In this document: in pieces, positions 1-5,650 of the stretch | How the letters are laid out: every line of letters starts with the position of its first letter | Position numbering within the stretch: the first letter of the stretch is position 1 | Notes under the pieces: generated by a model | What the model was told of the DNA's origin: nothing | Database searches by the model: none | Seen by the model: only the letters and a program-made list of their open reading frames with translations | Translations under genes and position numbers: made by a program | Source of the DNA: Bryobacteraceae bacterium | GTDB taxonomy: Bacteria; Acidobacteriota; Terriglobia; Bryobacterales; Bryobacteraceae | DNA length: 6,838 nt | Assembly: GCA_014379815.1 (NCBI GenBank) | Contig: JACMLA010000147.1 | Span: 1-6,838, forward strand | Direction of reading: 5' to 3'

Positions 1-632
1 AAAATCAGGAAGTAGCGTTTGCCATCGTAAGCGAGCGTACCGTCAATGGCGTTGAACCCCGGGTCGAACCATAACTTCGGTTCCGAAAAGGTCTTCCAGT
101 CCCTGGTGGTCATCGCGTACAGACGGTGGTTATAGCCTGCATCCCCCGAGCCTTCGGTGTCAGGAAATCGTCCCGGAATCGTAGTCGACCAGAAGACGAT
201 CCACTGTTTCTGCCCCGCATCCCACGCAGCCTCGGGAGCCCACGCATTGCGTGCCGTGGGTTCGTTCTGAAAAACGGGGATCTCGCGCTGAGTCGTCCAT
301 TTCACCAGGTCGCGTGAGGAAGAGTATCCGATCTTCAGATCTCCGCCGGTGTCCTTGCGACTCCAGCCCCAGGTCCAGAGCAGATGCCATGTACCGTCCT
401 CGCCCCTCGTGAGGAAAGGATCGCGCATCAGCATCCCAGGCTGTTCGGGACGGATCCATGCTTGGCCAGCGTTTAGAGGCTGCCACTGCTGCCCGTTCTG
501 GCTAAGAGCGAAGTACACTCCCGTCTCGCCATTGTTCCGGAAAGAGGTGAACAGGAAGTGATCTGCCGCTGAGCAAATGTCGGACACCATGACGACCGCG
601 ATCGACAGAATGCGAAACGAGGTTCGTAGCAT
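1..632 (-). CDS. Secreted glycoside hydrolase family 43-like protein (3' end outside window)
   Basis: An open frame of 210 codons runs leftward from an ATG at 632 off the window edge, so the C-terminus is missing. The first ~23 residues look like a signal peptide (basic start MLRTSFR, hydrophobic ILSIAVVMV, likely cleavage after CSA/A), placing the protein outside the cytoplasm. The rest reads like the five-bladed propeller of GH43 and related clans. Visible pieces are MRDPFL (about 69-74), where GH43 enzymes carry the catalytic-base Asp-Pro, WAPEAAWD (131-138), like the GH43 WAPD/E motif, and IDGTLAYDGKRYF (196-208), like the pKa-modulating Asp region. GH43 enzymes mainly cleave arabinose- or xylose-containing plant polysaccharides; the substrate here cannot be told. 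The ATG overlaps the stop of the upstream ATPase gene by one base (TAATG), with a GGGAG just before it, which fixes the start. A GH32/GH43-type propeller without activity is possible. The fold call is fairly secure, the activity is not. Confidence 0.82.
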   Translation of the reverse strand, partial: MLRTSFRILSIAVVMVSDICSAADHFLFTSFRNNGETGVYFALSQNGQQWQPLNAGQAWIRPEQPGMLMRDPFLTRGEDGTWHLLWTWGWSRKDTGGDLKIGYSSSRDLVKWTTQREIPVFQNEPTARNAWAPEAAWDAGQKQWIVFWSTTIPGRFPDTEGSGDAGYNHRLYAMTTRDWKTFSEPKLWFDPGFNAIDGTLAYDGKRYFLI

Positions 633-2395
633 TAGCGCTCCCGGAAAACTTGTGGCGCTTCCGATATAGTGGCAAGGTCGAGTTCCAGCTGGGTCCGACC
701 GTCGTCAGTTACCGCTCCTACTGTAAAGGCTCCCCAGCAGTTTAGCGACAGCTTTGCCAGACCGTTCTCAGGGTGCACGGTTATTGTCGAGTCGATGAAC
801 GTGGGGTGAAGGTGGAAGGTCACAGGATCGGTTAGCGGTCTGGAGGAATCGGAGACGGCAAGATCTGTCCGGAACCACCCAGCTCCTATCTCTGAAACCC
901 GGGCGGTCAGGTTACGCCCATTGCGCGATGGCTCCATACCCCACTGACCTTTCTGAGGGTCATCCGGATCGACCTGGGGTTTAGGCGTCACGTCGATGGA
1001 CAAAGTGCGTATCAAACCTTCACGCAATCGTTTGCTGCCCGATGCGGTGGAGAAATCGATAGCCACCAGCTTGGCAATCACCGCTGGCAACTCCATTTCC
1101 CCATCGAGCACCGGAATAATGCGTTTGTTCAGCTTCAGGGCTAGCAGCTCTTCCGGATACAAGCTTCGATCCCGATCGGATGGCATGTTCACAGCTAAGA
1201 TGACTACCAGGGCATTATGAATAGCTTCGTGACACACCTGCTCCCAGTCGTCTCCGGGCAGAGGCGTGAAGACCACATCCTCACCGAACCATTCGGAAAT
1301 GCACGCAGAAATCCGGTCCACAAAGGAAGCGCTTGCCGACCGCTCCACAATGTAGACCGCGTTGCGCAGGGAAGCTTGCTGAGCCGGGACGTGTACCGGT
1401 GTCTCCAGGAATTGCTTTTTGGTCGCAAGGCGTAGTTCTTCCGGAATGCTTCCTAATTCTCTTACTGCTCCATCGGTAATCAAACTTGTAATCAAGTCGA
1501 AAGAAGTAAGTAATGAGTTGGTCTGATGTTTGCGGTCTGCGAATACCGCGAGAATCTCCTCGTAGGCGTAGTAGGGCTGATACAACAGCTCTGCCTGACC
1601 CCAGTACCGGTCCCGCGCGCTTCGTTCCAGATGCATCAGAAACGGTTGAAAGAGAGTGCGCGCCGTGGAACGGGCCGATTCCAGACGATCCTTCTCGGCC
1701 AACTCGATGCGGGTGGCTAAAGGCCAGACGCGCAGGCTTGGTTCCCCACTGGGTTTACGCCGCTGCTCAAAGGCGGACCGGGCCGCCGCTGCGGCACCCT
1801 GCATACTTTGACGGTTCAGGGTGTAGCAGACGACCAGATCGTCGGGCATATGGACTGTACACAGACCGGAAACATCGGTGATTCCTGTCCGGCTGTCAAT
1901 CAGGATGTAGTCGTAGTCTTCCCGCAACTGCCGCTTTAGTGCTTCCAGCAATACTCCGCCACCGAGCTTTGAGTAGAATTCCCTCCAGTCGAATGAACTG
2001 GCGCGAACGCTGTATGCGGGTCCCTGCTGTCCGGCCGGAACGAAGTCGATGCCGGCATCGTCTCCGAAGTCCCACTCCAGGGATTGCGAATACCCGATGA
2101 AGTCTGTATAGCGAAGATGCCAGTTCTTTTCATTGCCCGGCAGGTGCGCCTCGGTATGAAAGTCACAGAAGAAATCGATAAGTCCGGGAGATTCGCTAAG
2201 TTCTTTGTCGGCCAGAAACGGATGAAAGTACCGGTGCAATCCCGGTGCTTCCAGATCCCAGTCAATCACTAAGACCCGCAGACCATTGGTGGCGAGGATC
2301 CACGCGACGTTGGCCAGCGCCATGGAGCGTCCTGTGCCGCCTTTATAAGAATAAAAAGTGACAATTCGGCCAGACCGCGGTTTAGTTTCGGGCAT
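632..2395 (-). CDS. KGGxGR-motif MinD/ParA-like ATPase fused to a TIR-like domain and a pYEATS domain
   Basis: This 587-residue cytoplasmic protein has three parts. Residues ~10-310 are a SIMIBI/MinD-ParA-type NTPase with a variant P-loop YKGGTGRS (17-24), where the usual P-loop Lys is Arg, then VIDWDLEAPGL (43-53) and YILIDSRTGITD (163-174). This matches the KGGVGR-variant family (FYSYKGGVGRSMALAN type). Residues ~343-450 look like a degenerate TIR-like domain: AVYIVERS strand, GDDWEQ, ALVVILAV strand, then YPEELLALKLNKRIIPVL, with a Glu where TIR enzymes have their catalytic Glu. Residues ~480-575 are a prokaryotic YEATS (pYEATS) immunoglobulin-like domain: KGQWG, VTFHLHPTF, then WGAFTVGAVTDDGRTQLELDLA. 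There are no membrane segments. The ATG overlaps the stop of the upstream TIR gene as TAATG, and the stop overlaps the GH43-like gene the same way. I infer an NTP-controlled switch in a signalling or conflict system. What the pYEATS part binds is unknown. Confidence 0.9.
   Translation of the reverse strand: MPETKPRSGRIVTFYSYKGGTGRSMALANVAWILATNGLRVLVIDWDLEAPGLHRYFHPFLADKELSESPGLIDFFCDFHTEAHLPGNEKNWHLRYTDFIGYSQSLEWDFGDDAGIDFVPAGQQGPAYSVRASSFDWREFYSKLGGGVLLEALKRQLREDYDYILIDSRTGITDVSGLCTVHMPDDLVVCYTLNRQSMQGAAAAARSAFEQRRKPSGEPSLRVWPLATRIELAEKDRLESARSTARTLFQPFLMHLERSARDRYWGQAELLYQPYYAYEEILAVFADRKHQTNSLLTSFDLITSLITDGAVRELGSIPEELRLATKKQFLETPVHVPAQQASLRNAVYIVERSASASFVDRISACISEWFGEDVVFTPLPGDDWEQVCHEAIHNALVVILAVNMPSDRDRSLYPEELLALKLNKRIIPVLDGEMELPAVIAKLVAIDFSTASGSKRLREGLIRTLSIDVTPKPQVDPDDPQKGQWGMEPSRNGRNLTARVSEIGAGWFRTDLAVSDSSRPLTDPVTFHLHPTFIDSTITVHPENGLAKLSLNCWGAFTVGAVTDDGRTQLELDLATISEAPQVFRER
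638..642 (-). promoter_or_regulatory. Ribosome binding site of the GH43-like gene
   Basis: On the minus strand GGGAG lies five bases before the ATG at 632, inside the last codons of the upstream ATPase gene. Together with the TAATG overlap it supports this start and coupled reinitiation. It is the clearest Shine-Dalgarno-like site among the minus-strand genes. Confidence 0.45.
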
Positions 2396-3597
2396 TACCG
2401 CAGTTGCCCGGGGCCGGATAGCGTGGGATTAACGTCCGTATCGACGCCGAGCTCTTTTGCCGCCTGACGGGACTGATCATCTTCCAGCTTGGTGGGCGTG
2501 TCTCTTTTTAGCAGCGCCACATTGACTCTTTCCAGTGTTCGAATCAGATCCGGGAGGAAGGTCACAGTAGATCGGATAGCGAGCAGGCAGTGCGGCACTT
2601 CCGAGGTCACCATGTCGGGAAAGTCACTGGACAGTTTGGTGAACGCGTGAGTGTATGCGTCCTGAGACGACAGACTTGAGTCCGCCAGCACGACAACTGC
2701 GCAGTTCCGCATACCTTTCTTACTAATCTCGTCAAGCAGGTGCCTTTCCAGACTCCCTTCCGTGCTTATAGTCGCGAAGTCTGTAATGACGGCAACTGAT
2801 TCCCGACGATCCTCGCAGGCGAAAATCCGATCGACTAAGTCAGGTCCTGCGGGCAACTGGCGACAGACTCTGCTTGTTTGCGCCGCGACGGTGTCGCACA
2901 GTGTACTTGCGGGTATTCCAAACGGCTTCCACTGAGCCTTTTCAGGATGGAGCATCACGATGCTATATCCGTATGCGTTAGCGGTGTCATCGCCGTGAAA
3001 GATGCTCGGAATCTTTTCAAAATCGGGAAGAGGCGGCCACTCAGGCAAGTCCGATTCCTTGACGGAATCGAGGATGCGGTCTGCGAGTGCCATGACAGTT
3101 TTTACGAAGTTGTCTCGCTCGCTTTGGAGGCTTGCCAGAGCCTTCAGACCTTTGTCGACATACTTTTTGGGAAAACCTGAGTCCGCAAAGTTAAAGGCTG
3201 TCAGCTGTTGATGTAAACCGGCGCCAGGTCGTTCCCAGAGGACGGGGTAAATCAAGCTTGCCTTTCTTCCCTGATTCGGCTCAGCATTCATAAAGTGCTG
3301 TCGGCGCAACAGGAAAACCTGCACTTCTTTTCCACAATACTGGCTGGATTGGTAGCGAGGCGTGCAGAGGCAGACCAGACATTTGCTCGTCCGCAAGCTA
3401 TCGGCGAGCGCTTTGCGCCACTCGACGCCGGTTTTGATTTCCGTGGTGTCGAAGAACAGGATCTGGTCTTCTGGAACGTCGGTTTTATCGAGAATTTCTT
3501 TTCGGAGACGCTTCTGGAACTTATCCAGTTGTGGGGATTGATTTGCGCGCGCGTAACTCAGAAAGACTGTATAACCCTGTGCCATCGCAACACACAT
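2395..3597 (-). CDS. TIR-domain protein, FxsC-like
   Basis: About 400 residues, soluble, no signal peptide. The N-terminal ~140 residues are a TIR domain: YTVFLSYARA (first strand and loop), FFDTTEIKTGVEWRKAL, CLVCLCTPRYQSSQYCGKE and later SLIYPVLWE. The Glu of YCGKE (~residue 91) sits at the position of the catalytic Glu in NAD-cleaving TIR domains. The PRYxxSxxCGKE pattern resembles the TIR-like FxsC proteins of actinobacterial FxSxx-COOH clusters. The C-terminal half (about 205-365; YSIVMLHPEKAQWKPFG, SVAVITDFATIS, NCAVVVLADSS) is a second alpha/beta domain consistent with the FxsC C-terminal region, though that match is looser. The start is uncertain: GTG at 3600, ATG at 3597 and ATG at 3585 (MAQGYTVF) are in frame and none has a good Shine-Dalgarno; 3585 gives the most TIR-like N-terminus. 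The stop forms TAATG with the ATPase start, so the two are probably made together. Enzyme activity is unproven. Confidence 0.87.
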   Translation of the reverse strand: MCVAMAQGYTVFLSYARANQSPQLDKFQKRLRKEILDKTDVPEDQILFFDTTEIKTGVEWRKALADSLRTSKCLVCLCTPRYQSSQYCGKEVQVFLLRRQHFMNAEPNQGRKASLIYPVLWERPGAGLHQQLTAFNFADSGFPKKYVDKGLKALASLQSERDNFVKTVMALADRILDSVKESDLPEWPPLPDFEKIPSIFHGDDTANAYGYSIVMLHPEKAQWKPFGIPASTLCDTVAAQTSRVCRQLPAGPDLVDRIFACEDRRESVAVITDFATISTEGSLERHLLDEISKKGMRNCAVVVLADSSLSSQDAYTHAFTKLSSDFPDMVTSEVPHCLLAIRSTVTFLPDLIRTLERVNVALLKRDTPTKLEDDQSRQAAKELGVDTDVNPTLSGPGQLR

Positions 3598-3600
3598 CAC

Positions 3601-3763
3601 ACTATCACGAGGCGAATGGTGTCAGCGGTAAAATGGGAGGGACACGTGCAAGGGATCGGGAATAGCACTTCTTTCAAGCGAGTAAGTGCGTTACTTTCCG
3701 GATCCGGCAGGCCAATGCTCCGGCCAGAGTGAAATGGCTGGAGATAAAAAACGTTGTCGCTAA
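3601..3763. other. Intergenic gap upstream of the TIR gene, possible promoter region
   Basis: This gap separates the small secreted protein gene from the TIR gene, both on the minus strand. It holds a perfect 10-base palindrome CCGGATCCGG (3698-3707) and an inverted pair GCACTT (3665-3670) / AAGTGC (3684-3689) with a 13-base loop. Neither is followed by a clear T-run, so I see no convincing intrinsic terminator. No good -35/-10 pair was found by eye. The spacing, larger than at the other minus-strand junctions, suggests that the TIR-ATPase-GH43 unit has its own promoter here, but this is only an inference. Confidence 0.3.
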
Positions 3764-4108
3764 CTACTGTTTCTCCCAGCTTCCCGGCATCGCCGGGACG
3801 TAATACCAGCGAGTAGTCGAAGTGTTTTCGAGCGTGACTGTGATGGATGCCCACGGTCCGGATACGCGCTGAATCTGTCCGATCCAGGTAATCACGGAAG
3901 GGGAGGTCCAGGTGGTGTATCGCCACCGCGAACCTTGGGTGAACCCCTCGGGAAGCACTGGTGTGTTGGTCACGTAAACCGGCAACGGGGACGTGATGTT
4001 AACCTGCGCTGTCTGGCCGTCCTGGGCTTTAACGGGCCGCGTACCCCAGGCGAGCACCAGTGCGATTGCTGCGACTACAGATAGGGCGAGAAAGGTGGAA
4101 GCGCGCAT
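3764..4108 (-). CDS. Small secreted protein of unknown function
   Basis: The gene encodes 114 residues. The N-terminus is a classic signal peptide: MRAS, a hydrophobic core FLALSVVAAIALVLAW, then RPVKA before QDG, with likely cleavage after residue 28. The mature ~86 residues look beta-rich (QVNITSPLPVYVTN, WRYTTWT, ASITVTLENTSTTRWYYVP), with many Thr, Ser and Trp and no cysteine. I recognise no family or catalytic motif. It begins 39 bases after the stop of the bicupin gene on the same strand, so the two are probably co-transcribed; both products are exported. No strong ribosome binding site precedes the ATG. The signal peptide, the composition and a tidy start and stop argue that it is a real gene. 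Confidence 0.72.
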   Translation of the reverse strand: MRASTFLALSVVAAIALVLAWGTRPVKAQDGQTAQVNITSPLPVYVTNTPVLPEGFTQGSRWRYTTWTSPSVITWIGQIQRVSGPWASITVTLENTSTTRWYYVPAMPGSWEKQ

Positions 4109-4147
4109 ATCAGTACTAGACGCATTCCGGTACTCAGGTGCGCAATC

Positions 4148-4810
4148 TCACTTCAGGTCGATCATGATCATCTCGAAGGGCTGATCGCTCAAATTCTCTT
4201 CTTTGTGGGTGACCGGTGTGCCCCACGTTGCTTCACCAGCTTTTCTTTTCGGGTTTTGCACAGTTCCATCTGCGGCCGTAATGCGGAATTCCTGGTCCGT
4301 GAGCACGACGCCAACCCGATTTGTGGCGTGCTCGTGCATCGCGACCGATTCGCGGGGTGCATAGCGGACCCTTGTCACGCGCACCTGATCGTTCTCGAAC
4401 TCCACCTTGTAATTCTTCGGAGCGACTTTGAGCGGGTCTTTGTCTACCCCGACGATCTTTCCGGCTCCGGGCTTTTTGAGCTCGACTTCGATGATGCGTA
4501 CCGGTCTGGTGCTCGTAATCTCGGCAATGTGCATACCGGCGGCGGCACTCCACAGAGGCTGTCCTGCTTTCCACTGCAGGTCGGAAGGCTTCGCGCCCTG
4601 CCAGTCGAAGTGCTGCTTGCCCGCATCGAGGTACACCATCACGCGGTTGATTTTGTGCTGGTGAAGACCGGTTTTTTCTCCGGGCTGGACAGTCACGTCG
4701 AGCACCCGGACGAACTCATTATCGATCGGGGTCGCGACACGTTCGGCAGAGCTGGCTGCGAGAGCAGTCAGAACCACGCAAATCAGAAGGCGGAAAGATG
4801 TATAGCTCAT
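4148..4810 (-). CDS. Exported two-repeat cupin (bicupin) protein
   Basis: The protein has 220 residues starting at the ATG at 4810. The frame stays open upstream to 4939, but that would run into the divergent ABC gene and bury the signal peptide, so the internal start is preferred. MSYTSFRLLICVVLTALAASSA is a signal peptide, cleaved near residue 22. The mature part is two copies of one cupin unit: NEFVRVLDVTVQPGE...LHQHKINRVMVYLD with KAGQPLW...GMH, and NDQVRVTRVRYAPRE...MHEHATNRVGVVLT with KAGEATWG...THK. Each copy has an HxH pair plus a later His (H50, H52, H94 and H159, H161, H202), a plausible metal site. Many cupin_2-type proteins bind metals, but the reaction, if any, cannot be told. 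It is first in a probable two-gene unit with the small secreted protein and is divergent from the ABC ATPase. Confidence 0.8.
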   Translation of the reverse strand: MSYTSFRLLICVVLTALAASSAERVATPIDNEFVRVLDVTVQPGEKTGLHQHKINRVMVYLDAGKQHFDWQGAKPSDLQWKAGQPLWSAAAGMHIAEITSTRPVRIIEVELKKPGAGKIVGVDKDPLKVAPKNYKVEFENDQVRVTRVRYAPRESVAMHEHATNRVGVVLTDQEFRITAADGTVQNPKRKAGEATWGTPVTHKEENLSDQPFEMIMIDLK

Positions 4811-4873
4811 CGGGATTTGCCAGACATCATATAACGTGTTGGGGATCGTGGTCGTAGAATAGTAACAAAGCAC
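4811..4873. promoter_or_regulatory. Divergent intergenic region, probable back-to-back promoters
   Basis: The 63 bases between the bicupin ATG and the TTG of the ABC ATPase gene must drive transcription both ways if these are the operon starts. On the plus strand TAGAAT (4855-4860) could be a -10 box, but no matching -35 is evident and the leader would be only a few bases. On the minus strand TATGAT, about 20 bases upstream of the cupin ATG, is a possible -10 element. Both are weak matches seen by eye. Confidence 0.3.
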
Positions 4874-5650
4874 TTGACCACTGAACGACCGGTCGCTATT
4901 CGGACTTCTGAGCTGGGCAAGCGCTACCAATCTGGCCAAAATACGGTAACTGTATTCGAAGGCCTGAACCTAAGCGTTACCGTGGGAGAGCGCCTGGCTT
5001 TAATTGGAGACTCCGGGGCTGGCAAAAGCACTTTGCTGCACCTGCTTGGCGGTTTAGACCGTCCCACAGAAGGGACTATCTGTTTTGGAGATCTGGAGAT
5101 CACCAGCTTGAATGAAGCCGGACTGGCCGATTTCCGCAACCGGCAGATTGGGTTTGTCTGGCAGACTCACTATCTGCTACCCGAGTTTACGGCTCTGGAA
5201 AATGTCATGATGCCGTTGCTGATTCGCGCCGTTCCACGGGAAGCTGCATCAAAAGACGCAATGGCACGCCTTGCCGATGTTGGTCTGACACAAAGAGCCA
5301 GTCACAGGGCAGGTGAACTCTCCGGGGGAGAACAGCAGAGGGTTGTGATCGCACGCGCGCTTGTTGGCAGGCCGAAGGTGTTGCTGGCGGATGAGCCGAC
5401 CGGCAACCTCGATTCAGGTACTGGAGAGCGGATTACCGGTGTGTTTGAGGAGTTGCACCGGCAACATCAGCTGACATCGGTTTTTGTCACTCACAATCTG
5501 GGATTCGCGCGCCGGTGCGACCGCATCTTACATTTAGTTAACGGATCGTTGCGAGTTTTCGACGAAGAGGCTTCTGCTTCCCCTGTGGTCTTGCAGCCCG
5601 GGGGTGGCCGAGAAGATTCTGCAAGGAAAGACGGGGCGGAATATGTTTGA
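4874..5650 (+). CDS. lolD: LolD-type ABC transporter ATP-binding protein
   Basis: This 258-residue ABC ATPase has all core motifs: Walker A GDSGAGKS (45-52), Q-loop Gln97 in [13 protein letters not shown], signature LSGGEQQR (149-156), Walker B VLLADE (169-174), D-loop GNLD (177-180) and H-loop His207 in FVTHN. The stretch [16 protein letters not shown] is characteristic of the LolD/MacB/FtsE subfamily and closest to LolD, the ATPase that with LolC/LolE membrane subunits extracts lipoproteins from the inner membrane for delivery to the outer membrane. Family length is about 230; the last ~25 residues (Gly, Glu, Asp-rich) are an extra tail. The start is a TTG at 4874; no ATG or GTG lies between the in-frame stop at 4832 and the conserved core, and no clear ribosome binding site precedes it. 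The 3' end overlaps clpC by 8 bases. No membrane subunit gene adjoins it here. A MacB-like exporter role is the main alternative. Confidence 0.9.
   Translation: MTTERPVAIRTSELGKRYQSGQNTVTVFEGLNLSVTVGERLALIGDSGAGKSTLLHLLGGLDRPTEGTICFGDLEITSLNEAGLADFRNRQIGFVWQTHYLLPEFTALENVMMPLLIRAVPREAASKDAMARLADVGLTQRASHRAGELSGGEQQRVVIARALVGRPKVLLADEPTGNLDSGTGERITGVFEELHRQHQLTSVFVTHNLGFARRCDRILHLVNGSLRVFDEEASASPVVLQPGGGREDSARKDGAEYV

Noticed and set aside
3740..3763. Possible terminator after the small secreted protein gene (minus-strand T-run at 3745-3752)
   Set aside because: The T-run exists but only a 3-base stem (GTT/AAC) precedes it, too weak for an intrinsic terminator.
3597..3926. Minus-strand open frame of 109 codons ending in a TGATG overlap with the ATG at 3597 of the TIR gene
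   Set aside because: Most of it lies antisense-frame-shifted over the small secreted protein gene, which has a real signal peptide. A short 3' version from a TTG near 3680 would give only ~26 residues with no FxSxx ending or ribosome binding site.
4205..4834. Plus-strand open frame of 209 codons opposite the bicupin gene
   Set aside because: It is the antisense shadow of the cupin gene; the translation has no recognisable domain, while the minus strand gives a duplicated cupin with signal peptide.
4811..4939. N-terminal extension of the cupin frame up to 4939
   Set aside because: It would overlap the divergent ABC ATPase gene and place 43 unrelated residues before a good signal peptide beginning at the ATG at 4810.
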